Shown: positions 27,316 to 36,170 of the stretch, one piece after another
How the letters are laid out: the number at the start of each line of letters is the position of its first letter
Position numbering within the stretch: the stretch's first letter is position 1
Source of the DNA: an uncultured Planktomarina sp.
GTDB taxonomy: Bacteria; Pseudomonadota; Alphaproteobacteria; Rhodobacterales; Rhodobacteraceae
DNA: 64,000 nt
Reading direction: 5' to 3'
NCBI GenBank assembly: GCA_905182535.1
Contig: CAJJBZ010000011.1
Span: 1 to 64,000 of the forward strand
Notes under the pieces: model-generated
Database searches by the model: none
Seen by the model: only the letters and a program-made list of their open reading frames with translations
What the model was told of the DNA's origin: nothing
Program-made: the position numbers and the translations under genes

Positions 27316-28079
27316 TGGGACGCCTTAAACTCCTCATATTAATTTTGTTCACAACTAATCTGGTGGCGTCGGTGGCATTTTCCCAAGATGCTAGTGTGCT
27401 TGGGCTACCTGCTTTGAGCTCCACCGTTGGCGAAAATGGTGAGGCCTCATATTCGCTTTCATTGCAGATTTTAGTACTGATGACAGTCCTGACTGTTGTC
27501 CCGTCTATAGTGTTGGGAATGACTGCATTTACCCGCGTAATCATAGTTCTATCTATACTGCGGCAGGCGCTGGGCACTCAGCAGACCCCCCCTAATCAAG
27601 TTTTGATAGCCATTGCTCTCTTCATAACTTTTTATGTGATGAGCCCAATTTTTGAGATTATTTATGAGACGGCAGTAAATCCATATCTGGAAGGTACCCT
27701 ATCAGCGCAACTAGCTTTATCTAATGCAACAGATTTGTTGAAAGAATTTATGGTGGCAAATACGCGTTCTGACACAATGAATATGTTTGCAGAGATGGCT
27801 GGTGTTGGACCCTTTGAAAACACTCAGGCTATTCCGCTATCAATAGTTTTGCCTTCATTTATAACTTCTGAGTTGAAAACAGCTTTTGAAATTGGATTTC
27901 TAATATTCCTACCCTTTTTGGTGATTGATTTCGTTATCGCCTCCATATTGATGTCCCTCGGGATGATGATGCTTTCGCCCATGCTAATCTCCCTCCCTTT
28001 TAAGTTGTTACTATTTGTATTGGTTGATGGCTGGGCCATGATGATAGGGTCACTAGCCTCTACATTTGTAGTGGGATAG
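27315..28079 (+). CDS. fliP: Flagellar export gate protein FliP
   Basis: 254 residues with a cleavable signal peptide (LLILILFTTNLVASVAFSQ) and the FliP signature segments TAFTRVIIVLSILRQALGTQ and PPNQVLIAIALFITFYVMSP, then ELKTAFEIGFLIFLPFLVID and the last helices. FliP5-FliQ4-FliR1 makes the export channel in the MS ring. It is four bases from fliQ. Confidence 0.96.
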   Translation: MGRLKLLILILFTTNLVASVAFSQDASVLGLPALSSTVGENGEASYSLSLQILVLMTVLTVVPSIVLGMTAFTRVIIVLSILRQALGTQQTPPNQVLIAIALFITFYVMSPIFEIIYETAVNPYLEGTLSAQLALSNATDLLKEFMVANTRSDTMNMFAEMAGVGPFENTQAIPLSIVLPSFITSELKTAFEIGFLIFLPFLVIDFVIASILMSLGMMMLSPMLISLPFKLLLFVLVDGWAMMIGSLASTFVVG

Positions 28080-28083
28080 CGCC

Positions 28084-28353
28084 ATGATTTTTGATCAAAA
28101 CGTTCAATATCTTAGTATGGCTTTTTGGCAGATTATCCTTGTGGCAGGCCCTATTCTTGTAGTGGCTTTATCAGTTGGCTTGTTCATTGGCCTGATCCAG
28201 GCTGCGACTTCAATTAATGAGATGACACTGAGCTTTGTCCCCAAATTATTCATCGTTTTATTAGCAATGTCGTTTATGGCTACTTTTACTATCACCCAAA
28301 TGACAGATTATTTTGCCTATATTTTTGATGAAATTTCCAGAAAGGGGCTCTGA
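28084..28353 (+). CDS. fliQ: Flagellar export gate protein FliQ
   Basis: 89 residues, two membrane helices (IILVAGPILVVALSVGLFIG and LFIVLLAMSFMATFTITQM) separated by the conserved loop QAATSINEMTLSFVPK. Size and sequence are those of FliQ, which wraps round FliP/FliR in the export gate. It lies between fliP and fliR. Confidence 0.95.
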   Translation: MIFDQNVQYLSMAFWQIILVAGPILVVALSVGLFIGLIQAATSINEMTLSFVPKLFIVLLAMSFMATFTITQMTDYFAYIFDEISRKGL

Positions 28354-28354
28354 T

Positions 28355-29173
28355 TTGTTACCGATAGTTAATGAATTAGGATCTCTACCAGGACTTGAAT
28401 TACAAGAATTATTTACTTTTTTAATTTTGTTATTGATTGCCTCCCTAAGAGTAGGCGCATTCTTAATTTCCGCCCCCTTTTTTGGGGGTAGAATGGTGCC
28501 GCTACAAATAAGAATTGTATTTTCATTTTGCCTAGGTTTCTGGGTGCTGGGCACCTTGGATTTTCCGGACCAAAGTGTTCTGCTTGGGCCAAAGTTGATT
28601 TTAATAATTATGCAGGAACTATTTATTGGACTGACTGTGGGCTTAGTTCTGACTATTGGTTTTGCTGCTGTAAGTTTGGCTGGAGAAAAGATTGCCGCTA
28701 CATCAGGGCTGGCATTTGCCGCGACAGTCGATCCTACTGCCGGAGGGCAGTCGCCCGTCATAAGTCAAATTTTCTATCTGTTTTTAATAGTAACTTTTTT
28801 TGCGCTTAATGGACATTTAATAGTTCTTGGAATGCTTTACAAAAGCTTCGAATATTACCCACTTGGGGAATTCACAACATATGGTGACTTAGTAAGCGCT
28901 GGGCTCAGTGCTAGCGAAATATTGTTTAAAGCGGCAGCAATTATAATGTTGCCGGTCGTGGCTGTGTTGCTGTTAGTTAATGTGGCGGTTGGTTTTATTA
29001 CTAAGTCAGCCCCCACACTAAATTTATTTTCTTTTGGCTTTCCAATGACGCTGATCGGCGCATTTATAATCCTGTATTTTTCTGTGGATGCCCTTGCGTT
29101 TGCTTTCAAGGACCTAATTCAGCAAATAATAGACCTGCTAATGTCGTTGCTGGTGGAGCAGAAAGATGGCTGA
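28355..29173 (+). CDS. fliR: Flagellar export gate protein FliR
   Basis: About 272 residues with six or so membrane helices (IASLRVGAFLISAPFFGG at the start; TLIGAFIILYFSVDALAFAF near the end), the FliR pattern. I prefer the TTG at 28355 because AAGGGG lies eight bases upstream; an in-frame ATG at 28328 would overlap fliQ and has no ribosome-binding site. FliR caps the FliPQR helical assembly. Its end overlaps the flhB start (ATGGCTGA). Confidence 0.9.
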   Translation: MLPIVNELGSLPGLELQELFTFLILLLIASLRVGAFLISAPFFGGRMVPLQIRIVFSFCLGFWVLGTLDFPDQSVLLGPKLILIIMQELFIGLTVGLVLTIGFAAVSLAGEKIAATSGLAFAATVDPTAGGQSPVISQIFYLFLIVTFFALNGHLIVLGMLYKSFEYYPLGEFTTYGDLVSAGLSASEILFKAAAIIMLPVVAVLLLVNVAVGFITKSAPTLNLFSFGFPMTLIGAFIILYFSVDALAFAFKDLIQQIIDLLMSLLVEQKDG

Positions 29174-30311
29174 ACAGAATGAGGGTGCAGAAAAAACATT
29201 AGACCCCAGCGACAAAAAATTAGAAAAAGCTAAGGAAGATGGAAAGATCCTAACATCCAAGGAGATGTTTGTTTTTGGATCAACTTTGATGGGTGTATTT
29301 GTTCTTTTTTGTCTGGGTATGTTTTCAAAAAGTATTCTGGCTAGCTGGACTTCTCTTTTCAGGTGGGATCACCCCGAGGGCTTAAATGTTTTGAGAGTTT
29401 TTAGTTCGGATTTAGCTTTCAATCTGATCTTAGGTGGGGCGGCCCTCTTTGCGATCCCAATTTTTATTTCAGTACTATTCACTCAAATTGTTGTTGCAGG
29501 GTCTATTAACTTTTCAAGCAAGGCCATTGCTTTTAAGCCCAGCAAGCTGAACCCTCTCACTGGATTGAAAAGAATAATTTCTGTTAAGGGACTGGTCGAG
29601 CTCGTCAAAGCAATAATGAAAGTTACGCTCTGTATTTCAGTGACGGGACTAATAATTTGGTCGTTTTTGCCTAAAATATTGTATTTGAGCAGCTCAAACT
29701 TGAATGATGGGATAAAAGTTTTCCATCAGTCTCTTTTGGCATTAGTCGGGGCGTTGGTAGGCATTTTTGCTATTATAGGTGTAGCAGACTACTTATTTAG
29801 TCGCCACGAGTGGCTAAAGAAATTGCGTATGAACGTACAAGATGTGAGGGATGAGTCAAAGGATAGTGAGGGGTCACCCGAAGTTAAATCTCGGATTAGG
29901 CGTCTCCAAATGGAGGCGAGCCAGAAAGCCTCTCAGCGCGCTCAAGCTATAGAAAATGTCCACGAGGCGTCAGTTATTATTACCAACCCCACACATTTTG
30001 CTGTGGCGTTAAAGTATGCTCCCGATATGCGAGATACCCCCTATATCATCGCAATGGGTAAGGGACCTATGGCCCTGCGTATTATAGATGAAGCAGACAA
30101 GGCAAATATCAGCAGGGTCCGCAGCCCGTTGTTGGCAAGGGCTCTATACTTTACGAGCGATATTGGTGCCGACGTATCTGAAGATTTATTTTCGGCGGTT
30201 GCTTCTGTTTTAGCCTATGTGCTTCAATTAGAGCGCGGCGCCAATCCATCCTTTGAAGACCCACAAATACCTAGTGATCTGCTCTATGATGAATTTGGTG
30301 CAAAACTATGA
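29166..30311 (+). CDS. flhB: Flagellar export switch protein FlhB
   Basis: 381 residues: four membrane helices, a charged cytoplasmic linker, and the autocleavage motif NPTH (Asn at about residue 274, in IITNPTHFAVALKY). Cleavage after that Asn lets FliK switch export from rod/hook to filament proteins. The conserved start DPSDKKLEKAKEDGKI is also present. It overlaps fliR by 8 bases and closes the export-gate operon. Confidence 0.96.
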   Translation: MAEQNEGAEKTLDPSDKKLEKAKEDGKILTSKEMFVFGSTLMGVFVLFCLGMFSKSILASWTSLFRWDHPEGLNVLRVFSSDLAFNLILGGAALFAIPIFISVLFTQIVVAGSINFSSKAIAFKPSKLNPLTGLKRIISVKGLVELVKAIMKVTLCISVTGLIIWSFLPKILYLSSSNLNDGIKVFHQSLLALVGALVGIFAIIGVADYLFSRHEWLKKLRMNVQDVRDESKDSEGSPEVKSRIRRLQMEASQKASQRAQAIENVHEASVIITNPTHFAVALKYAPDMRDTPYIIAMGKGPMALRIIDEADKANISRVRSPLLARALYFTSDIGADVSEDLFSAVASVLAYVLQLERGANPSFEDPQIPSDLLYDEFGAKL

Positions 30312-30327
30312 GTTTAAGGATTGTGAG

Positions 30328-30549
30328 ATGAGTAAACGTAGGAGATCAACTGGCGAGTTAATTTCGTCGGTAGCCTTTTTTGGTGCATCAATTTGGTTGG
30401 GTTTTGAGGCTAAAATATTTATGGAAAATGATAATATTCTTAAAGGAGTTTTAGTGTATTCTGGCGCTTTCTTATCGTTGCTTGCCGCGATGCGTTTTAC
30501 TATTCAGAGAATAGTAGTCAAGTTTGGTGAAGTGTTATGGCCAAAATAA
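30328..30549 (+). CDS. Small membrane protein downstream of flhB
   Basis: 73 residues starting MSKRRRSTGELISSVAFFGA, a basic head followed by two hydrophobic helices. It starts 16 bases after flhB with AAGGA upstream and overlaps the next gene by 13 bases, so it belongs to the same operon. No family recognised. Its conserved-looking place between export-gate genes and two unknown membrane proteins suggests a flagellar accessory role, not proven. Confidence 0.6.
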   Translation: MSKRRRSTGELISSVAFFGASIWLGFEAKIFMENDNILKGVLVYSGAFLSLLAAMRFTIQRIVVKFGEVLWPK

Positions 30550-30725
30550 CATGCTCTAATTGCTCACACTTTTACGTTACCCATGATAAAAACCGCCCCT
30601 GGGGATGTAAAAAATTTAATTTTAAGTCGAAATCTCTGCCTAGCCAGGCAGTTTTTATAACAACTGGCACAGATTGTGCTTATCACAAAGCGAAGGCGAA
30701 CTCGTTATTGTCCAAGAGGTTTTGA
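30537..30725 (+). CDS. Cysteine-rich small protein (putative metal-binding) in the flagellar operon
   Basis: 62 residues with four cysteines: CSNCSHFYVTHDKNRPWGC then TTGTDCAYH. The pattern C-x2-C-x3-YVT...RPWGCK.F.FKSKSLPS matches a family of tiny conserved proteins seen near flagellar genes and elsewhere, with CxxC...C...C probably binding Zn. The function of the family is not established to my knowledge. It overlaps the preceding gene and is four bases from the next. Confidence 0.65.
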   Translation: MAKITCSNCSHFYVTHDKNRPWGCKKFNFKSKSLPSQAVFITTGTDCAYHKAKANSLLSKRF

Positions 30726-30728
30726 TAG

Positions 30729-31547
30729 ATGGCTGCTAAGATAACTCCACAAGATAATATCCAGGATAGTATTCAGGTCGCCTTAGATGCGGCAGACACT
30801 GCTGCTGAGGTGACGGAAGAGTTTCACAACCTAAGAGAGCAATTTGAAGTTGTTAATATTCAAGCCAAGCGAATTTACAACTCTGTCATGATTATTTTTA
30901 TCAGTTCAATTGTTGCCGGCCTCGTCTCACTGGCCGCCGCATCTATGATGTATTACAAGGCACTTGGAACCCTAAAAACCAACTCAAATGTTTCGATTGA
31001 GGCTTTGGCCATTTTTACAGAAAATGTTGCCTCGCTAGACGAGTCTGTGAAGTTGATTAAGCAGAACTCTGAAAACCAGGACCTAATTAAGTCCTCATTA
31101 GTTGATTTAAAAGCTTCGGCACAGCAGGCCGTGGACGACATTACAGGCGCCGAGTCTAAATATTCAAAGGCGATTAAGCTCACAGTTCGTGAAGTTGATA
31201 GCTTGATCCAACAGTTTGCAACTACAACTCTGGAGAGCATCCAGGCGCAATCAGAGGAAACCCAAAATTCATTGGTTAGTCAGATGGTTGGACAAATTTC
31301 AAATATGGAGAAATTTTTCTCGCAAGTGGACGATGAGCAAGATGACGCTGGTCAAAGTGGTGATAGCATCGTAACGTATAGACAATTCCAGGCGCTCGAA
31401 AACAAGGTAGACAAGCTGATTATGTTGCAACAAGATATCGCGGCAAAGATTTTCGAGATGAACCGACTGGCGGTGGCAGCGGCAAAGAAGAAGTTAGTCC
31501 GGAAAAAGGTTAAGCCTAAGCCAGCTACAAACTTCCTGAAATTCTGA
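30729..31547 (+). CDS. Membrane-anchored coiled-coil protein, unknown
   Basis: 272 residues: an acidic/helical N-terminus, one membrane helix (SVMIIFISSIVAGLVSLAAA, residues ~52-71), a long coiled coil (residues ~85-200), an acidic break and a very basic C-terminus (KKKLVRKKVKPKP). The single span plus long coil resembles chemoreceptor-like or tethering proteins, but no signalling tip is present. The ATG at 31547 of the next gene overlaps its TGA (ATGA). It lies in the flagellar operon and is probably a motor or polar-placement accessory; that is inference. Confidence 0.55.
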   Translation: MAAKITPQDNIQDSIQVALDAADTAAEVTEEFHNLREQFEVVNIQAKRIYNSVMIIFISSIVAGLVSLAAASMMYYKALGTLKTNSNVSIEALAIFTENVASLDESVKLIKQNSENQDLIKSSLVDLKASAQQAVDDITGAESKYSKAIKLTVREVDSLIQQFATTTLESIQAQSEETQNSLVSQMVGQISNMEKFFSQVDDEQDDAGQSGDSIVTYRQFQALENKVDKLIMLQQDIAAKIFEMNRLAVAAAKKKLVRKKVKPKPATNFLKF

Positions 31548-32359
31548 TGAACGATGACCTAAATGAGGATCCTGAAAATCCTGATGGTGGCGAAGAAGTC
31601 GTTGCTAATGAAGCTGACCAGCAAGGTTTCCTTTTAAAAATCGCAGTTGGTGGCATCACAGTTCAGGATTATGTGAAGCGCTTGAATGAAGATGACATTC
31701 TGGTGGCTATAGACGGCAAGGCCTACCTGGATGGACCGCAGCGATTGCGCAGTACGTTCCTTCAGGACCGAGGTGAGGAGGCTAAATGGCTCCTGACTTT
31801 CTATCGAAATGGAGTTTTATTTGATATTTTGATTGAGCACCCAATCAAGAGCGCTTTCGGTTACTCTACAAAAAATGAAACAGAGTTTGTCTTAACTGCT
31901 TTTAGTCAGCACACATATGGCGACTTCCAGAGTTACGAAAATTTTGAAATTTATAGAGATAGAGCAGGAAAATGTGATATTTTAAGCTTCAGGCCTGACC
32001 CGTTGGCGTGGATGCTGCCGCCCTTGTGGTTGCTCAAATATCGCCTTTACCCACCTCTTGCTGTGGTATCGATTATGTATCTGCTTACCTTTGTTGTTAA
32101 TATTTATTTGTTTATCGCGACTGCTATTATGTTGGCTATTTATGTAAATCGTGCGCAAAATAATTTAATGCGTTCTTTCACGATGTATGAAGATAAGTAC
32201 CACTACATGACAATAGCAGCGGCAAATGAAATTGATGTTAGCTTAGCTATTAAAAGGATCGATCCTAATAATAAAATTAGGTACGAGAGAAATGTTATAA
32301 AAAGAAAAGTAAACATTAAAAAGACGATTGAGAAATCAATTGATGATAGCCAAGAATAG
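31547..32359 (+). CDS. Membrane protein with PDZ-like N-terminal domain, unknown
   Basis: 270 residues. Residues ~28-95 (GGITVQDYVKRLNEDDILVA IDGKAYLDGPQRLR) look like a PDZ-type ligand-binding module; a middle domain follows, then two or three hydrophobic helices (PLWLLKYRLYPPLAVVSIMY onward) and a basic cytoplasmic tail. It is translationally coupled to the preceding coiled-coil gene (ATGA overlap), so the two probably act together. PDZ-like domains bind protein C-termini; a link between flagellar base and cell envelope or pole is one idea. No known family name. Confidence 0.55.
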   Translation: MNDDLNEDPENPDGGEEVVANEADQQGFLLKIAVGGITVQDYVKRLNEDDILVAIDGKAYLDGPQRLRSTFLQDRGEEAKWLLTFYRNGVLFDILIEHPIKSAFGYSTKNETEFVLTAFSQHTYGDFQSYENFEIYRDRAGKCDILSFRPDPLAWMLPPLWLLKYRLYPPLAVVSIMYLLTFVVNIYLFIATAIMLAIYVNRAQNNLMRSFTMYEDKYHYMTIAAANEIDVSLAIKRIDPNNKIRYERNVIKRKVNIKKTIEKSIDDSQE

Positions 32360-32398
32360 AAAATTTTCTTTAACTAAGCTATCCCCTTAGGGCTATGG

Positions 32399-33865
32399 CT
32401 ACAGCATTCCTGCCAATGTGCTTTGGCGCTTCCGCATGAATGACGCGGGAATATTTTGGACCTTCCGGTACTTAGCTACGGTCCGGCGCGCAACGTTTAT
32501 CCCGCCGGCCTTTAGTGTCTCCACAATCTCATCGTCGCTAATTGGACTTTGGGGTCTTTCACCTTCAATCATCTTTTTGATTTTAAACTTTACCGCCGCG
32601 GATGACTGAGAACTTTGATCGTCATTTAACTTTAAGCTCACACTGAAAAATGACTTCAGCTCTAGAGTTCCCTGAGGTGTCTCCATGAGAGATCCGGTAG
32701 TCACGCGACTGATAGTACTTTCATGCATCTCCACAGCCTCTGCGACGTCCCGTAGCACCATAGGCTGGATGAAGCTTGGACCGTTCTCTAGAAATTCGGT
32801 CTGCCGCTTTGCAATTTCGGCGCCGACGCGGAGCATAGTGTCATTTCGCTTCTGGAGGGCATTTTTGAGCCAGTTTGCCTCAGCTATTTTCTCTTTAATG
32901 AATTCCTTTTGCTCGACATCCATTTTGGTTTTTCGAACAGTTTTTGCGTAGCCTTTGTCTATTACGACGCTTGGCAGTGTTGACTTGTTTAGGGTGACTA
33001 ACCAACCGCCACCACTCTTTGTAATTTTTAAGTCAGGCTCGCGTATGTTAATCGCCTCAGACGAAAATTGAAGTCCAGGTTTTGGATTTAGAGACTTAAT
33101 TATTTTTAAATTTTCTGAGAGGCTCTCGTCGCTGCATCCACACCGTCGTTTTAATAAATCAAATTTTCCGCTTCCCAGCAGGTGCAGGTTGCCTAAAATA
33201 TTTCCTAGTGTCCCATCTAGAAATCCTGCGTCTGCGGCCTGTAATCTTAAACACTCTGCAAGAGTTCGCGAAAATAACCCAGCTGGCTCTATCATTTGTA
33301 AGGTGTCCAGAACGCCCTCAACAATGTCGGCATCCACGGACGTCTGCCGCGCAATATCTTCTGACATGTCGACGTCGATCCAACCTGTCGGCTCTAATTC
33401 TTCTATAAATCTGAATGCAATTAGTTGCTGTTGCGAGAGGTTCAGGCGGTCTATGTAGTCTCCGCAGTGGACGTATAGTGACTTCTCGTGAGCTTTTATG
33501 AGCTGGATTGGATCGAAGTCTGTTTGCTCCTTTGACACTGTACTCTTCGTCTTGAAGCTCTCACCGGTCTCAAATTGGTTTTCTATCTCGGTTTTTGTCT
33601 TTTTAGCTTCGGAAGCGAAGGGGCTTTCCTCCAGCGTTTTGGCTGTTGATGCCGTGTCGGGTTTGGTGTCGGGGCTACTGGATGCCTTATCGCGTGATAT
33701 CTGATCTGTTAGTTCGACAAATGGGTTAACTGAAAAGTTTTCCTCAATGTATTCGTTGACCTCAAGATTGGTCATCTGCAATAGCTTTATGGCTTGCTGT
33801 ACTTGGACCGTTAGGGTCAGGCCCTGCCGCTGGCCAATTCCAATATTGAAGTCGAGTTTCATCAT
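32399..33865 (-). CDS. rpoN: RNA polymerase sigma-54 factor RpoN
   Basis: About 488 residues from ATG 33865 (preceded by AGGGAG); a longer ATG at 33895 lacks a ribosome-binding site. Region I is glutamine/leucine-rich (QQAIKLLQMTNLEVNEYI) and binds activators; the core-binding region follows; the C-terminus carries the helix-turn-helix and RpoN box (ARRTVAKYRK) that reads the -24 GG. The usual rpoN neighbours (hpf, ptsN) are absent. Being inside the flagellar cluster, it may be a flagellum-dedicated sigma-54 copy, as in Rhodobacter. Confidence 0.96.
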   Translation of the reverse strand: MMKLDFNIGIGQRQGLTLTVQVQQAIKLLQMTNLEVNEYIEENFSVNPFVELTDQISRDKASSSPDTKPDTASTAKTLEESPFASEAKKTKTEIENQFETGESFKTKSTVSKEQTDFDPIQLIKAHEKSLYVHCGDYIDRLNLSQQQLIAFRFIEELEPTGWIDVDMSEDIARQTSVDADIVEGVLDTLQMIEPAGLFSRTLAECLRLQAADAGFLDGTLGNILGNLHLLGSGKFDLLKRRCGCSDESLSENLKIIKSLNPKPGLQFSSEAINIREPDLKITKSGGGWLVTLNKSTLPSVVIDKGYAKTVRKTKMDVEQKEFIKEKIAEANWLKNALQKRNDTMLRVGAEIAKRQTEFLENGPSFIQPMVLRDVAEAVEMHESTISRVTTGSLMETPQGTLELKSFFSVSLKLNDDQSSQSSAAVKFKIKKMIEGERPQSPISDDEIVETLKAGGINVARRTVAKYRKVQNIPASFMRKRQSTLAGML

Positions 33866-33883
33866 TTTTCTCCCTAAGTATTT

Positions 33884-33897
33884 ACATGTTAACATGT
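33884..33897. promoter_or_regulatory. 14-bp perfect palindrome upstream of rpoN
   Basis: ACATGTTAACATGT, 19 bases before the rpoN ATG on the minus strand. A perfect palindrome this close to the start is a plausible repressor or dimeric regulator site; the regulator is unknown. Confidence 0.45.
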
Positions 33898-33924
33898 GCT
33901 TACGGAGGTTCCAAAATTTATATT

Positions 33925-33943
33925 TGACACCTGCTGAGTGTCA
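33925..33943. promoter_or_regulatory. Inverted repeat in the rpoN-fliC intergenic region
   Basis: TGACAC-N7-GTGTCA, with a further TGACA half-site 7 bases to the right. It lies between the divergent rpoN and flagellin promoters and could be an operator. Confidence 0.35.
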
Positions 33944-33982
33944 TTATTTTGACAGGTTCTGGGGGTATGGGTATTTAATTCC

Positions 33983-34009
33983 TAAACATTTTTGTTTGTC
34001 TGACGTTAA
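33983..34009 (+). promoter_or_regulatory. Sigma-28 (FliA) promoter of the flagellin gene
   Basis: TAAA (33983-33986), 15 bases, GACGTTAA (34002-34009). This fits the FliA consensus TAAA-N15-GCCGATAA at 10 of 12 positions and lies 44 bases before the ATG. Confidence 0.65.
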
Positions 34010-34053
34010 ATTACTTGAGGGCACAACAGCCCACCAGTTTAAGGGAGATTGAA

Positions 34054-35422
34054 ATGACAAGTATTAACGCGGGCGGCGCATTTTATCGTGTGCAAAACCA
34101 ATTGAACCAGAATTCTGAGCGAGTGTCTCAGAGCATGCAACGTCTCGCCAGTGGCGAGCAAAATATTTCTCCTGGTGACCGTACGTCCTCTACTGCCGTA
34201 GCTTTCGGTATGAAAGCTGAATCTGCCAGCCTTAAAGTTGGCATGCAGAACGGTACTGAGGCTCTGCAGTCTATTGAAATGGTGACAAACGATCCTTGCT
34301 CAGTTGAACGACATTGTTGTTCGCCTGGAAGAAATTCATGCGTTAGGTTCGAATGGCTTCAACACTGCCCAAGATACGTCAGCCCTGTCTACTGAGGCAA
34401 CAAACTTGCTCGCTGAAATGTCCCGCATTACTGTAGACGCTAAGTGGAAAGGCAATGGCATCGTGGGCGCAACGGCCAAAGCTAATGACATGAGCTTTGG
34501 CAGAAACACTACAAATGTTGATATTGCGCTTCCGGCCTTTAAGATACCTGAAGTTGCGTTAGGATTTAACACGTCTACCGATTCTATTTACCTGAAGATT
34601 GATAAGGCTGGTTCTGCGGGAGCCGGTACTGCTTATACTTCGACATCCGATGCTGCTGTCGTAGTAGCTGCTCATGCCAGCCAACAAGGTGCTTCGCGTG
34701 CGTTAGCGGTCGGCGGTGCGGTCTTCAACGAACACTTGACATCAGCCGGTGCTAGAGATGCCACTGCTGCAGATCCTGACGCTTTTTCAGCGGCCCTAGC
34801 AGCAGGCGCCCCTGCGGTAGGTGCGGATGTTGCTTTAATTGCGGGTAGTGGCGATATGACTGGAGCCGCGCGTCAGATCACATTCACAAACGGCGGGACC
34901 ACTGCCATGACTGCCGGTACTTTATTTACAATTACAGGTACAGGCGTAGACGGAAAGGCATTAACTGAGTCGATTACCTTGACAGTAGCTACTAGCGCTG
35001 TAACCACATCTAGCTCATTTTTTGAGACCGTTACAAGTATCACTAAGGGCGCCACCGTTACTGGCGATACAGTTGCAATTGGTACTGCTTTAGGTGCAGT
35101 AGCTGGTCCAATAGCATTGGCTGGTTCAGATGTTGGCTCAGGATCTCCTGAGGCAGCTCTTGCTCTGCTAACGCTTAAGTCTACCGTGGACACCATGAAC
35201 ATCACGGCTGGTAATCTGTACAACAAAGTCTCAAATATTATGTCTCACATGGGCAGTTTGGATGCGGGCTACCAGTTGGACGTTGCATCTAAGATGGATG
35301 TAAACTTTGCAGGCGAGACAACTGAGCTCGCAAAGGGTCAGATCCTGCAACAGGCAGGTACTGCGATGCTCGCACAGGCGAACGCGCAGGGGCAGGGCAT
35401 GCTCGCTCTCCTGCAGACCTAA
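34054..35422 (+). CDS. fliC: Flagellin (FliC), one frameshift near 34287
   Basis: Two frames make one flagellin of ~455 residues. The N-terminal D0/D1 domain (MTSINAGGAFYRVQNQLNQN, RVSQSMQRLASGEQNISPGD) reaches IEMVTN; then one extra base shifts to ILAQLNDIVVRLEEIHALGS. The variable centre is Ala/Gly/Thr-rich, and the C-terminal D0 is classic (ILQQAGTAMLAQANAQGQG, ending LALLQT). It forms the filament. GGAGATTGAA before ATG 34054 sets the start. The promoter is sigma-28-like and a strong stem-loop follows, as expected of an abundant late transcript. Confidence 0.93.
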
Positions 35423-35439
35423 AAACCTGACATAACAAC

Positions 35440-35478
35440 AAGTTCAGCCAGCCGTATTTTTTATGGCTGGCTGAACTT
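35440..35478 (+). terminator. Strong hairpin after the flagellin gene
   Basis: Perfect 14-bp arms (AAGTTCAGCCAGCC at 35440-35453; GGCTGGCTGAACTT at 35465-35478) with an 11-base loop, 17 bases after the fliC stop. No long T-run follows, so it may also protect the mRNA 3' end. Confidence 0.75.
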
Positions 35479-35539
35479 ATAAACTGAATATTTTATCTTG
35501 CTTTAGCCCTAAGAAGGAATAGTTTGTAAAACGGAGGTA

Positions 35540-36112
35540 ATGGTTGTGGTGGAAGACGAAAAAAAAACTACGACTGACCATGAAAATAGTGAGCCGTCAG
35601 TTGTCGAAGCTGAAGTCGACCTCCAGAGGCAGGAAGCAGATTTTGCTCTGAAGCTCGTAGATACTTTGGTTAGCTTCAACGACCAACAAATTTCTAGCTA
35701 TGAAATTCCTAATAGATTTTTCACAACTGAGGAACTGAATTGCTTTTGCTTGTTCGCAAATTCCCTACCTATTAATGCCTTACCCGCCATCTACCCTGAG
35801 AATGGTTTTCTTTTATTTAGGGGGGTTCCTGTCCCGAAGTCGGTCAACCTGACATCGTCAGGCCTTGAGGAAATTGAGTATATTCTTCGATCGTCTAACT
35901 CTATTGAATTGAAGAGCCTTCACTTGTCAGACCTGGCTCCGGACTTGCTGAACTCATACCAAATGGCAACTCAAATTTATAACGATAGGCTAAGTAAAAT
36001 CGCTGCGACATATATGGCAAACGTAAAAAATGCCAAAACCCAAGTGATTGAGGTTTCTGCTGCGGTGGTGTGTGGTTTCGTGATTATTCTGACGCTTGCC
36101 AGATTAATTTGA
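35540..36112 (+). CDS. Tail-anchored protein of unknown function
   Basis: 190 residues. The acidic N-terminus (about residues 1-35) is disordered, the middle is mixed alpha/beta, and the last ~20 residues are a membrane helix (VIEVSAAVVCGFVIILTLAR), so it is probably a C-terminally anchored cytoplasmic protein. GGAGG lies upstream of the ATG. It sits between fliC and motA on the same strand but behind the fliC hairpin, so it needs its own promoter, which I could not identify. Family unknown. Confidence 0.5.
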   Translation: MVVVEDEKKTTTDHENSEPSVVEAEVDLQRQEADFALKLVDTLVSFNDQQISSYEIPNRFFTTEELNCFCLFANSLPINALPAIYPENGFLLFRGVPVPKSVNLTSSGLEEIEYILRSSNSIELKSLHLSDLAPDLLNSYQMATQIYNDRLSKIAATYMANVKNAKTQVIEVSAAVVCGFVIILTLARLI

Positions 36113-36170
36113 CGCCTTTCATTCCTATTCAGAAGCCCGTGAAACACCGCATTTTGGCCACTCTATTTAC

